Assembly: GCA_020725545.1 (NCBI GenBank)
Contig: DYEV01000024.1
Coordinates: 1-64,000 of the forward strand
Origin: Desulfobacca sp.
Lineage (GTDB): Bacteria; Desulfobacterota; Desulfobaccia; Desulfobaccales; Desulfobaccaceae
Length of the DNA stretch: 64,000 bases
Direction of reading: 5' to 3'
Shown: positions 35,147 through 43,742 of the stretch, one piece after another
Position numbering within the stretch: the stretch's first letter is position 1
Layout of the letters: each line of letters opens with the position of its first letter
Position numbers and translations under genes: made by a program
The notes under the pieces: model-generated
Told to the model about the DNA's origin: nothing
The model's input: only the letters and a program-made list of their open reading frames with translations
Database searches by the model: none

Positions 35147-35238
35147 AAGGAGGCGGGTAACACTTTCTGGCCACCGTCTTGACAGACAATTAATATGCCT
35201 TTGTCCATGTAAATAATCATATCAAGATGAGGCAGCTG

Positions 35239-35436
35239 ATGCGGACGGCTTTGAATCTGGATGACGAGCTGTTGGCCCGGGCCAGCGCATTGACCGGGAT
35301 TAAGGAAAAGACCACCTTGGTCCGGCTCGCCCTGGAGGCCCTCATCTCAAGAGAATATGCGAAGCGATTGGCCGCCCTGGGCGAAATCGAGCCTGACCTG
35401 GAAATGATCCTGCGCCGCCGGTTGACGGCAGGTTGA
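35239..35436 (+). CDS. VapB-family antitoxin, orphan
   Basis: 65 residues with a ribbon-helix-helix start: MRTALNLDDELLARASALTG then TTLVRLALEALISREYAKRL, typical of VapB DNA-binding antitoxins. GAGG lies six bases upstream of ATG 35239. No PIN-domain vapC follows: the next gene is on the opposite strand 35 bases on. Either the toxin was lost, or the protein is a stand-alone regulator. Confidence 0.8.
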   Translation: MRTALNLDDELLARASALTGIKEKTTLVRLALEALISREYAKRLAALGEIEPDLEMILRRRLTAG

Positions 35437-35470
35437 TGAGCTAAACAGTGGCTTCTGCCGGTGCCGCGAC

Positions 35471-38071
35471 CTAACCTGCCGCCTGGGCGGGTAAGACAAA
35501 ATTCTCAATATCATCAATGAGCTTCTGATAATAATAGTTCACCTGGTCCTGGTTCAGCATGACCATATCCAGTTGCCGGGTATGGACGCTGACGTAGCCC
35601 AAGATGCGCAGCCGCTCCAACATAAAGTCCAGGGGCTCATCTTCCAGCCGGGCAAAGACTGAATCGCCTTTGATATCCACCTTAAAATGATATCTGGTCA
35701 GCACTTCCTGGACTAAGCGGGCCCGCCCCAGACGCCGGCCGAAGTCGGCGCCGCCGCCTTTAAAGGCAAACCGGATGAAGTTTTCATGCCGATCTTCCCC
35801 CGCCAAAGTCTCCACCGTCGAAAAATGGAAGCCGAACCGAGAGGACAGGTGACAGAAATTTTTGGAAATCATGAAATAATTCAAGTTGCCATAAAAACCA
35901 ACGTTGGCGGCGTCCAGTTCGGGACGGCTGGCGGCCTGACCTAAGATGGACATAAACCCCCGCGCGTCCACGGGGGGCGGCCCCTCCCACTTTACCGCGG
36001 TAATCCCCTGCCAGAGAGCCAGCATGGGGATGGAGGCGATATCCTCGATGTGAACCTCTTTACCTGGGGTATCCTGGCGCAGGCCATCTTCCAGATCCAA
36101 CACCCACCATTGCATGGGTACATCGGCGACCAGACGTTTGATGAAATGTTTGGAAAGCTCTTTGTTGGCATCGTAATCAAAGAGTTCCCGCACCGCCACC
36201 TCGTGGGCAAACCGCAGGATGTCGTGAAAGGTCTGGCAGGATTTGGTCTTGAAGTCAGGGCTGTCCGGATTGGTCAGGTTGAGGGGGCTGATGAGCTTCA
36301 GGACCTCTTGGAGGGTCTCGTAGACCGGCGTCCCCACCATCAGGCTGGTGCGTTGCGTGGCATGGGCCAGCAAACTCTCCACTTTTCCCTCATAGACGGT
36401 GAGCCCGTCCGCATCCACGGTAATCATGGTGCCGGGAGGAATTTTTTGAGTGGCCACGCCGGTGTTGAACAGAGCCGGGACGCGAAATTCCCGGGCCACA
36501 TTGGCCAGATGGCCGGTGATGCCGCCCCGGTCCGTGACCACTGCCGCGGCCCGGGAGAGCAGGGGGGCCCAACTGGGATGGGGCACCGCGGTCACCAACA
36601 CCGCACCGCTGGGGAAACTCAGCAGGTCGGCATTGGTGGCCACCAAATAGGCCTCGCCGGCCGCCACCCCGGGACTGGCCATCTGGCCGCCCTGCAGTAA
36701 CGGCGGCTGCGACACCAGTTCTTGTGGACCAGCCTCCTGGCGGGCTTCCTGTTCCATCTGCTGCAACGGCCGGCATTGCAGGATGTAGAGGCGGCCGTGC
36801 TGATCGAGGCACCACTCAATATCCTGGGGGCCCTGGAAATGCTCCTCCAGGCGCAAGGCGATGTCAGCCAACTCCAAGACCTGCTCATCCGTCAGGGCCG
36901 GGGTTTTCCCTTCAACATCCAGTTCCTCCCGGCAGACCCCCTCTTCCGGCAGGCAGACATATTTTTGTTGCTTATCGGCGATCTCTTTTTCCAGGATGGC
37001 GAGGGGTTTGCTGCGGGAAATAACATACAGGTCCGGGGAACTGCTGCCGTCCACCACCAGTTTGGCCAAACCATGCACCGCATTGATGACAATCTCTTCC
37101 CGGCGGCTATCGGTGGGGTGGCGGGAATACATGACCCCACCGGCTTTGGAGTCCACCATCTGCATGCAGCCCACACACATGGCCACGTCTTCATCCCGAA
37201 TACCTTTGTTGAGGCGGTAGGTGATGGCGGTGGGGGCATATTTGCTGGCCAAAATTTCCTTATAGACCGTCAGCAGATTGTCGGGACTGACATTGAGCTC
37301 CGAGCGATATTGGCCGGCAAATGAGACATTCTTGCTATCTTCGCCGATGGCGCTAGACCGCAGGGAGACGGTCACCTTCCCTCCCAGGTCTCGGGCGAGA
37401 TTGTCATAGGCCTGGTGCATGGCCTCGGCCAAGGCCGGGGGTATCTCGGCGTTGATGATAAGCATCTGGATTTCGGAGCTGAGGCGATAGATGGTGGCCA
37501 TATCCTCCAGTTCCATGGACTGGATGCGTCGATTGATCTCATCCTGGAGTTCATTGTGGGCCAGGAAGAGTTCATAGGCAGCTACCGTCATCACAAAGCC
37601 GTCGGGCACGGTGAGCCCCGGGACCTGGTTGCGCAGCTCCCCCACGTTGGCCATCTTGGCGCCGACCCGGTCCGCCATCTCTTTGGTAACCTGGGACAAC
37701 GGCAGGACCAGATCCACCTCCGGAATGGCCCGGCGTTTGCTGAGCACTTCTTCTAATCGGGTCTGGATCGAACTAAAAACCGGTTCCAGACTGGCATATT
37801 TATTATTGGTCAACTCATTCAGGGAGCGGATGAGCGAGAAGACATTGACACTGACCGCGGTGGCGTGGGAGCGGATGAAGTTCATGCCAAAGGGTTGACT
37901 GCTGTGCAGGGCCAACTCCATTTCGGTCATGAGGTGCAAAGCGGTATTGTTGGCAGCCAACAGCATCCGAAAAGCATGGTATTTTTTCCGAAAGCTCTCC
38001 CGCAGCTCTTCCAGGGAAGCAGGGGGCTTCCTCGCCAACCGTTGTTTCAGCCAGTTTAACAAAGGCGCCAT
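35471..38071 (-). CDS. PEP/pyruvate-binding protein, PEP-synthase-like (paralog 2)
   Basis: 866 residues with the same layout as the 28818 gene: helical N-terminus (about 1-110), ATP-grasp domain (TVSLRSSAIGEDSKNVSFAG, AGGVMYSRHPTDS, DIEWCLDQHGRLYILQCRPL), swivelling domain with canonical histidine (VTDRGGITGHLANVAREF) and the same ~290-residue unrecognised C-terminal domain (LNYFMISKNFCHLSSRFGFH matches paralog 1's YAVISGKYLNFSSRVGYH). It too lacks the PEP synthase barrel. Convergent with the two-component cluster. Confidence 0.85.
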   Translation of the reverse strand: MAPLLNWLKQRLARKPPASLEELRESFRKKYHAFRMLLAANNTALHLMTEMELALHSSQPFGMNFIRSHATAVSVNVFSLIRSLNELTNNKYASLEPVFSSIQTRLEEVLSKRRAIPEVDLVLPLSQVTKEMADRVGAKMANVGELRNQVPGLTVPDGFVMTVAAYELFLAHNELQDEINRRIQSMELEDMATIYRLSSEIQMLIINAEIPPALAEAMHQAYDNLARDLGGKVTVSLRSSAIGEDSKNVSFAGQYRSELNVSPDNLLTVYKEILASKYAPTAITYRLNKGIRDEDVAMCVGCMQMVDSKAGGVMYSRHPTDSRREEIVINAVHGLAKLVVDGSSSPDLYVISRSKPLAILEKEIADKQQKYVCLPEEGVCREELDVEGKTPALTDEQVLELADIALRLEEHFQGPQDIEWCLDQHGRLYILQCRPLQQMEQEARQEAGPQELVSQPPLLQGGQMASPGVAAGEAYLVATNADLLSFPSGAVLVTAVPHPSWAPLLSRAAAVVTDRGGITGHLANVAREFRVPALFNTGVATQKIPPGTMITVDADGLTVYEGKVESLLAHATQRTSLMVGTPVYETLQEVLKLISPLNLTNPDSPDFKTKSCQTFHDILRFAHEVAVRELFDYDANKELSKHFIKRLVADVPMQWWVLDLEDGLRQDTPGKEVHIEDIASIPMLALWQGITAVKWEGPPPVDARGFMSILGQAASRPELDAANVGFYGNLNYFMISKNFCHLSSRFGFHFSTVETLAGEDRHENFIRFAFKGGGADFGRRLGRARLVQEVLTRYHFKVDIKGDSVFARLEDEPLDFMLERLRILGYVSVHTRQLDMVMLNQDQVNYYYQKLIDDIENFVLPAQAAG

Positions 38072-38561
38072 CGCTCTATCCCGTTTTTCCCGCTAGCCTT
38101 GCCGGCAAAGAGGTGATATCAATCTTTTCAGGTGTCAACGCCGGATTACTTGATAACTTTTCGGAGCCGCACGGCGGCGTCGAGATCAAGGTTTTTGCAG
38201 CCACTTTTTATATTCACAGCGGTCAGGAACTTTGCCACTCGGGAAAATCCAGTTAGGCCTGGGGCTTGGCCCAATGTCTGCAAGTCCTGCCTCCAACAAT
38301 TTAGAAGCTAACGCAAAACCCCTTCACCTTAGTCCTCTGCCCCTGCCAGGGGGCTTGGCCTTGCCCACAAATGTTGCGCAAAGGCAGGGGGTGAATTATA
38401 ACTATCCCGAACGCTCTTTCCGCCTCCGCCCAGCCAACTTGTGAGTAACGCTAAGGCGGGGTGGAGAGGAGATTAAGGAATTAACAGGATCTTTTCTGTC
38501 TAGCGGCAATCCACCCTATCCCGAAAAGGGGTTTTGAAACAATTTCTAACATACTTTCGGC
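38072..38561. other. intergenic region upstream of paralog 2
   Basis: About 490 bases between two minus-strand genes with no supported gene; a 70-codon ORF at 38232-38444 lacks signals. The sequence near 38300-38400 is C- and T-rich and unstructured to the eye. Confidence 0.35.
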
Positions 38562-38588
38562 AAAAAAAAAAGCGGGCCTTGCCCGCCT
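38562..38588 (-). terminator. intrinsic terminator of the nickel locus
   Basis: On the minus strand GCGGGC, a three-base loop and GCCCGC are followed by ten T (A-run 38562-38571 on the plus strand). It lies about 45 bases after the DUF4198 stop, ending that operon. Confidence 0.88.
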
Positions 38589-38633
38589 GGTATCGTTGCC
38601 AGCAAGAATAATTCGGCAACAGTTGGTTTTCTG

Positions 38634-39416
38634 CTATTTCCCCGCTCCCGGCCACTCGGTGAACTGCACCCAGAGCACCGCGCCGTATTCCGCGGTCCGT
38701 TTTTTGCCCTCGTGCATAATGGCGTCTTTTTCTTCGTTCAGGGCCGCAAACCCCCACCAGCCGGCCGCAGGCACGGCAAAGGTGAAGACCCCGTTCTTAT
38801 CGGTTTTGACCACCTGAGCCACGAAATAATCATTGGGCGCGCTCACCTTGCCGCCGGGGTTCCAGAATTCCACTTCCACATCACAGTTGGCCACGGGTTT
38901 GCCCTTGAATTTCACCAACCCTTGGAAGACGTTGCCGGCATAGAGGCCAAAGGGCCGGGTCAGAGGGATGATCTCGGCCTTGAGGCCCACTTCCTGATCC
39001 CAGTTGTCCTCAGCCCCCAGGGCGGCCACATAGGTCTTGGTCTGGTGCACGATGAACTTCTCTTCGGCCGGCTCCCAATAGGGCGTGGGATCGAAATAGA
39101 AGGCATAGACCCCGGGTTTTTTCAAGGCGTAGGTGGTCTGCCAGGCCTGCTGGTCCAGGACCTTGGTCTCCTGGATGGTACCCAGGAGGTCGGTCTTGTC
39201 CTTGCCTACCTTGACGCCGAAGGCCTTGGGTTTGGCCATGGGCATGCCCTTCTGTTCAAACGGGTGGAGAAAGGCCAGGGTCAGGTTGAGATCGGTGCTG
39301 TCTCCCTGCACGACCATGGATTTGTCCGGCAGAATGAGGCCGAAATGGGCCTGGCTGGCATTAAGGGGGGCTAGAAGCACTGCTGCCACAATGCCAATCA
39401 AGATAAACAGATGCAT
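38634..39416 (-). CDS. DUF4198 (NikK/GlpM-like) exported protein
   Basis: 260 residues: signal peptide (MHLFILIGIVAAVLLAP ... SQAHFGLILPD) and two beta-sandwich domains typical of DUF4198, with a mature N-terminus beginning at histidine (AHF) that could bind metal. Family members accompany nickel/cobalt ECF transporters as periplasmic or membrane-tethered binding components. ATG 39416 is used because GGGAG lies six bases upstream. Last gene of the locus, followed by a terminator. Confidence 0.8.
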   Translation of the reverse strand: MHLFILIGIVAAVLLAPLNASQAHFGLILPDKSMVVQGDSTDLNLTLAFLHPFEQKGMPMAKPKAFGVKVGKDKTDLLGTIQETKVLDQQAWQTTYALKKPGVYAFYFDPTPYWEPAEEKFIVHQTKTYVAALGAEDNWDQEVGLKAEIIPLTRPFGLYAGNVFQGLVKFKGKPVANCDVEVEFWNPGGKVSAPNDYFVAQVVKTDKNGVFTFAVPAAGWWGFAALNEEKDAIMHEGKKRTAEYGAVLWVQFTEWPGAGK

Positions 39417-39455
39417 GACAATCTCCCTCATAAATTGAATAGAATATTATAGTTG

Positions 39456-40475
39456 CTAAAAATTATAGACAAAGGACAAGACCGGTGTGACTGCGGCCTC
39501 GCTGTTTTTGCCAGCCACGTCCACCTGCACTCCCAAGGCAAAGCCCAGTTTCTCGGAATACATATATTCAATGCCAGGCAGGACAGAGATCAGGGTCTCG
39601 GGCGGCACATTGGCCTTGCGGCCAAAGAGACGACCGGCGCCATAGGAGCTCAGGACCTCGAAAAGGGCGATCCATTTCGGAGTAATAATATATTCTGCGG
39701 CCAGATTGACGGTGACCACATCCCGGGGATAAATACGCTGGTCAAGCCCGATGCCGTTTTCATCCTCACCCCTCTGGGAGTAGGCAGTGGCCATGGAGTA
39801 CCAGACATTGGCATAGAGGACAAAGGGTTTCAGGCACTTGGACAGATCAAAGCCCGTGGTAAAAACGTACGAGCCACCGCCGATGACATCAGTCCCCAGG
39901 CGGGCCGGGTGGGGACGGCGAAACCGGCCGGTGGGGAAATCAGTGGTAAATTGCAGAGTGACAGTGGGGATTGTTGGGGTTTCCTTAATTAATTGATATT
40001 TCCAGGTCAGGCTCACATCAGCGATGCCCCCGGAATTGGCGGCACTCTCACCGTTCGGTCCGCGCATCCTGGGATTGACGTCGTGGGCCCAGTTGTGGAT
40101 GTAGGGCACCACGGCAAAGACCTCCAGGTTATCCCAAAGGCCATAAGTCATTTTTACTTCCCCATAAAATTGCTTGAAATTCCCCCCTGCGGTCTGGCGG
40201 CGCCAGTTGGGTGAGAGACTGTCGGTGATAAAACCCATCTGGAAAAGGGGCTGGATGGCAAAACTGCCCTTTTCCGCAGGGACCGCGGTTTCTGTAATGA
40301 TGGGGCCAAAGGTTGGTGAACATTCCGGTTCCGTCCCTTTTGCCTGACCTTCCTCCTGAACTTCGGCGGCCGGAGCCGGCTCCGCGGGTTCGATGGCGTT
40401 AGCCGTTGACCAGGCGGTCAGGACCGCCAAAACAACAAGAAGTGGCGCCACGGTTCGGAACCTTATCCTTCTCAT
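39456..40475 (-). CDS. outer-membrane channel-like protein (transporter family)
   Basis: 339 residues with a signal peptide (TVAPLLVVLAVLTAWSTANA) and a body of alternating beta strands ending in aromatic LSFVYNF, as in outer-membrane beta barrels of the MetA-pathway phenol-degradation/transporter type. GGAGGAGATATACC precedes the ATG. Its first 77 bases overlap the end of the ATPase gene. Placed in a nickel uptake locus it may be the outer-membrane entry route for the metal. Confidence 0.78.
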   Translation of the reverse strand: MRRIRFRTVAPLLVVLAVLTAWSTANAIEPAEPAPAAEVQEEGQAKGTEPECSPTFGPIITETAVPAEKGSFAIQPLFQMGFITDSLSPNWRRQTAGGNFKQFYGEVKMTYGLWDNLEVFAVVPYIHNWAHDVNPRMRGPNGESAANSGGIADVSLTWKYQLIKETPTIPTVTLQFTTDFPTGRFRRPHPARLGTDVIGGGSYVFTTGFDLSKCLKPFVLYANVWYSMATAYSQRGEDENGIGLDQRIYPRDVVTVNLAAEYIITPKWIALFEVLSSYGAGRLFGRKANVPPETLISVLPGIEYMYSEKLGFALGVQVDVAGKNSEAAVTPVLSFVYNF

Positions 40476-41157
40476 GGTATATCTCCTCCAACATGACGGG
40501 TTTGATTTCACAATGATCCAGATGGAGATGACAGCAATTATGCACCGTGTGATGCAAGAAATCCGGTTCGTGGGAGACGATAACAAAAGGAATATGTAAC
40601 TCCTGAATAATATGAATGAGGCGATGTTTCGTCTTTTCATCCAAGCCGCTGGTGGGCTCATCCAGGAGCAGGACCCGGGGCTGCATGGCCAGGACCGTGG
40701 CCAGGGAAACCAGGCGTTTTTCGCCGCCAGAGAGTTTATAGGTCACCCGGTCCTCAAAACCGCTCAGACCCAACCGCTCTAAGGTAGCCAAGGCGATCTC
40801 CTTGGCTGCCGCCGGTGATTTTCCCTGATTCAAGGGGCCGAAGGCCACGTCCTCCAGGACTGTGGGGCAGAAGAGCTGGTCGTCGGCGTTCTGAAAGAGG
40901 AGCCCGATCTGCTGCCGGACCGGGACAAAATCTTTTTCGGTCTTCACTTCGTTGCCAAAGATAATAATGCGCCCGGCCTGGGGCCGCAGCAGGCCCATGA
41001 TGAGGTGCAGGAGGGTGGTCTTGCCGCTGCCGTTGGGGCCGATGAGGCCCAGGTGATCCTCAGGACCCAGCTGAAAGCTGAAATTCTGGAAGACCGGGCT
41101 GGCCGCGCCCGGATAGGCAAAGGTGATGCGGTCGACGACAATCAAGGGTTCGGCCAT
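40399..41157 (-). CDS. cbiO: ECF-type nickel/cobalt ABC transporter ATPase
   Basis: 252 residues: Walker A GPNGSGKTTLLHLIMG, Q-loop LLFQNADDQLFCPTV (typical of CbiO/NikO), signature YKLSGGEKRLVSLATVL and Walker B VLLLDEPTSGLD. Energises CbiMQ. The start MAEPLIVVDRITF at 41157 lies seven bases after the cbiQ stop. The C-terminus extends 77 bases into the porin gene. Confidence 0.93.
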   Translation of the reverse strand: MAEPLIVVDRITFAYPGAASPVFQNFSFQLGPEDHLGLIGPNGSGKTTLLHLIMGLLRPQAGRIIIFGNEVKTEKDFVPVRQQIGLLFQNADDQLFCPTVLEDVAFGPLNQGKSPAAAKEIALATLERLGLSGFEDRVTYKLSGGEKRLVSLATVLAMQPRVLLLDEPTSGLDEKTKHRLIHIIQELHIPFVIVSHEPDFLHHTVHNCCHLHLDHCEIKPVMLEEIYHEKDKVPNRGATSCCFGGPDRLVNG

Positions 41158-41164
41158 GGCTTCC

Positions 41165-41935
41165 TCATACCAGGCGGGGCAGGCGCCATTCGGTGAGCAG
41201 GATGGCCGCCAGGGCCAGCAGTGAACCGGCCAGGAAGACGCCATCCCGGCGCTGCCAGGAAAAGGTTCTGAGACTGTAAAAAACACCCCGGAAGCCCCGG
41301 CAGAGCATGGCCTGGAAGACCCGTTCGGCCCGGTCGGCGCTGCGCACCAGCAGCATGGCGGCCAAGTAAGCAAAAGCGCGATAGGTATGCATATTTGTCC
41401 GGGGCCGGAAGCCGCGCATCTTCATGGCCGTACGCAAGCGTTGATATTCTTCCTCAAAAACATAGAGATACCGGTATGTAAAGAGCAACAGGTGGCAGAG
41501 CTTGGGCGGCAATTTCAGGCTGTGCAGGGACTGCCCCAGGGTCACCACCGGCACCGTGGCGATGAGGGCGATGAGGCCGATGATGATGGCATTGGACTTC
41601 AGGGTAATGAGAGCACTAAACCAGATGCCTTGTTTCGTAGCTGTCAAGGGGCCGACGGTAAACAGGGGATCGCCGGGGTAACTGAAGGGCAGGACCAGCC
41701 AGAGGAAAAAGATAAAGCTGTTGACGGCCAGCAATTTACCCAGGACTTGGCGCCAGGGCAGCCAGGCCAGAAACAGCCAAAGGACGGCCAGGGTCAAGCC
41801 GCCCAGAACCGCGGCCAGGGATTGGGCCACGGCTATGAGGGTGGCAAAGAGGGCGGCCACGACGATCTTGCCCCGGGGGTCCAACCGGTGGGCCAGGGAG
41901 CTCCCTTCGGAAAACGGCTCAGCAATGCCGCTCAC
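41165..41935 (-). CDS. cbiQ: ECF-type nickel/cobalt transporter membrane protein
   Basis: 256 residues, about five helices, with the coupling motif FRAFAYLAAMLLVRSADRAE and AMLCRGFRG. The N-terminus is LDPRGKIVVAALFATLIAV. It overlaps the cbiL-like gene by four bases (translational coupling) and precedes cbiO by seven. Partner of CbiM. Confidence 0.92.
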   Translation of the reverse strand: MSGIAEPFSEGSSLAHRLDPRGKIVVAALFATLIAVAQSLAAVLGGLTLAVLWLFLAWLPWRQVLGKLLAVNSFIFFLWLVLPFSYPGDPLFTVGPLTATKQGIWFSALITLKSNAIIIGLIALIATVPVVTLGQSLHSLKLPPKLCHLLLFTYRYLYVFEEEYQRLRTAMKMRGFRPRTNMHTYRAFAYLAAMLLVRSADRAERVFQAMLCRGFRGVFYSLRTFSWQRRDGVFLAGSLLALAAILLTEWRLPRLV

Positions 41936-42588
41936 GATTTCCCCTGTTTCTTGCTCAGGAAATAAGCCCAGAGACCAAAGATCCCCAGGATATAGCCCAG
42001 GCCGCCGATGATGTCAGTGAGGGAGGTGCGGTGCACCATCAACTCGGCCAGCATCTCCTTTACCGGCGCCAACTCCCGGGCCAGCACCCTGGCCACGGCC
42101 TCTTCCAAGGCCTGGGTGTCCACCGGTTTGGCTGTACTGGCGGGGCTGGCTGGCAATCCGGTTGCAGTTGGCACGGCCGGAGCTGGGGAGGGGGCGCTGG
42201 GAGCTCCGGTTGTCGAGCCGCCGGGGAGATATTTCTCCGCCTTCAACAACCATTCACCCTGATGGCCCATGCCGGCTTCCACCACGATGAGGAGATCGGC
42301 CCGTTTGGCCGCGGCCTCCGGTGGGATGGCAAAGGCGAATTTCCCCTGGGCATCGGTCTGGCCGGTGACCAAAAGCTGGCCGGTCTGCTTATCGCTCACC
42401 AGCACTTGCCCCTCTTTGACGGGCGTGTCCGGCACCAGCTTGCTTTCGACGAAGATGGTATTGCCTTCCGGGTAGGCAAAAACTATAAGCCGGTGGGCTA
42501 AGCCCGGAGCGGCATATACCAGCAACGTCAGTATGGCAAGGAGGCCAAGAATCAGGCGGCGACCGGAACGAGAGAGTGGCGGCATCAT
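41932..42588 (-). CDS. CbiL/NikL-like accessory protein
   Basis: 218 residues: signal peptide (LLAILTLLVYAAPGLAHRL, His at the mature start), a beta domain resembling nickel transport protein NikL (VFAYPEGNTIFVESKLV, VLVSDKQTGQ), a Pro/Ala/Thr-rich linker (about 125-155), and one C-terminal helix (IIGGLGYILGIFGLWAYFLS). ATG 42588 has GGAG close by. It probably presents metal to CbiM from the periplasmic side. Confidence 0.8.
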   Translation of the reverse strand: MMPPLSRSGRRLILGLLAILTLLVYAAPGLAHRLIVFAYPEGNTIFVESKLVPDTPVKEGQVLVSDKQTGQLLVTGQTDAQGKFAFAIPPEAAAKRADLLIVVEAGMGHQGEWLLKAEKYLPGGSTTGAPSAPSPAPAVPTATGLPASPASTAKPVDTQALEEAVARVLARELAPVKEMLAELMVHRTSLTDIIGGLGYILGIFGLWAYFLSKKQGKS

Positions 42589-42945
42589 GTTTCTCCAACG
42601 TTTTTGCAAGATTGTAATTTTATTGTATTAGAAGTCACTGGCGCACCAAGAATATACAAGCCTGCTGCCAAAATGAGGCCTGGGCGGCAATGAGGCGGAA
42701 AAAAAGCGGTGGAAGAGACCGCCGGCCTCTTCACCATTGCACAGGTTGGAAAACTTGTGCTACCATCGTTTGCTGCTTGACCGCCGGCAGCTTATCAGGT
42801 TGATAAAGTGGATGGCCTTCCCTAAGTCAACCGGATTGGCGTGGGCGGGCGCGGCGGCTTGCCCTCCTGAGAAATAGATTTTTCTGAAAACCGGAAAAAC
42901 AGAAGCCGAAAACGGCGTATAGTTTACTCCCTATACTGCCCTCTG
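42589..42945. other. intergenic region inside the nickel locus, with repeat
   Basis: No gene. Contains a palindromic repeat at 42738-42764 (GCACAGGTT paired to AACTTGTGC, GGAA loop, then TACC), the same family as 6552-6575 read from the other strand. A short GCCG/CGGC hairpin with T-rich tail lies near 42905 on the minus strand and may weakly end the cbiM message. The gap suggests cbiL onward has its own promoter. Confidence 0.45.
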
Positions 42946-43551
42946 CTAGGCATACAACTTGGCCAACAGCGCCGGCTGGGTCTTACGGAAATATTGATAA
43001 ATAAACAGGGTCACCAGACCCTCGATGATCATGACCGGCAGGTGGGCCGCCAAGGCCAGTTGGGCAGCCGGCCAGAATGCCTCGCCGGTGAAGACCAGAG
43101 CGGCGGCCATGAACAGGCCGCTCAGCAGGATGGCCGTAAAACCGCAGGCAAAGGCCCCCACCGCGGCAATGGTCCCCGGCTGCCGCAATAAGGGCCGAAA
43201 AAGATAATAGGCAATAACTGCGGGTGCAGCCATGATAACGGTGTTCACCCCCAGGACGGTGAGGCCGCCGAACTGGAAGAGGAGGGCCTGCAGAAACAGG
43301 GCGACGAGGATGGCTGGCACCGCCACCCAGCCCAAAAGCAGCCCCATGAGGCCATTCAAGACCAGATGGGCGCCCACCGGCCCCACCGGTACGTGAATGA
43401 GGGTGGCCACAAAAAAGGCGGCCGAGAGGATGGCTACCCGGGGGATAGCTTCGTAATCCATCTTTTTCAGGCCGATGGCGGTGCCCACAACGGCCAGGGC
43501 CGCACCGCCGGCCAGGACCGCTGGACTTAAAACCCCTTCGGAGATGTGCAT
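42946..43551 (-). CDS. cbiM: ECF-type nickel/cobalt transporter substrate-binding protein
   Basis: 201 residues, about six helices, opening MHISEGVLSPAVL: the invariant His2 at the N-terminus that binds Ni or Co. Also VPVGPVGAHLVLNGLMGLLL with the second His. In this family the first ATG must be used because the amino-terminal residues make the metal site. Neighbours (CooT-like nickel-binding protein) favour nickel over cobalt. Confidence 0.95.
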   Translation of the reverse strand: MHISEGVLSPAVLAGGAALAVVGTAIGLKKMDYEAIPRVAILSAAFFVATLIHVPVGPVGAHLVLNGLMGLLLGWVAVPAILVALFLQALLFQFGGLTVLGVNTVIMAAPAVIAYYLFRPLLRQPGTIAAVGAFACGFTAILLSGLFMAAALVFTGEAFWPAAQLALAAHLPVMIIEGLVTLFIYQYFRKTQPALLAKLYA

Positions 43552-43577
43552 AGTCGCAAGCCTTTCCCGTCGGCCAG

Positions 43578-43690
43578 AAAAAAGGCCATCAAGGCATACT
43601 CCTCCCCGAGGAGAGGATGTTCAGCCTTCATGGCCTGATGAGTTCTTACTGGCAGAACAAATTTCCCGGAGGTTCACCTCCGGCCTGCTT
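43578..43690 (-). promoter_or_regulatory. structured leader with terminator before cbiM
   Basis: On the minus strand three hairpins come in a row: CCGGAGG-TGAA-CCTCCGG (43683-43666), GTTCT...AGAAC (43658-43642), and a long one (43635-43584) whose ends GGCCATGAAGGC / GCCTTGATGGCC enclose a GAGG/CCTC helix and are followed by six T. The last is a terminator about 30 bases before the cbiM ATG. The layout is that of a riboswitch or attenuator. No cobalamin box is seen, and I cannot assign a class with confidence. Confidence 0.6.
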
Positions 43691-43742
43691 GTTTATATAA
43701 AAAAGCTTGTGAGATTGCAAGGGGCAAGAGACCCCGCAAAGA

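Noticed and set aside
35179-35207. TTGACA before the VapB gene
   Set aside because: The only AT-rich -10 candidates are 6 or 25 bases away, so it was not called a promoter.
43578-43690. Cobalamin riboswitch before cbiM
   Set aside because: The conserved B12-box and GCC-type core are not seen; only the terminator hairpin is certain, so it is listed as an unassigned leader.
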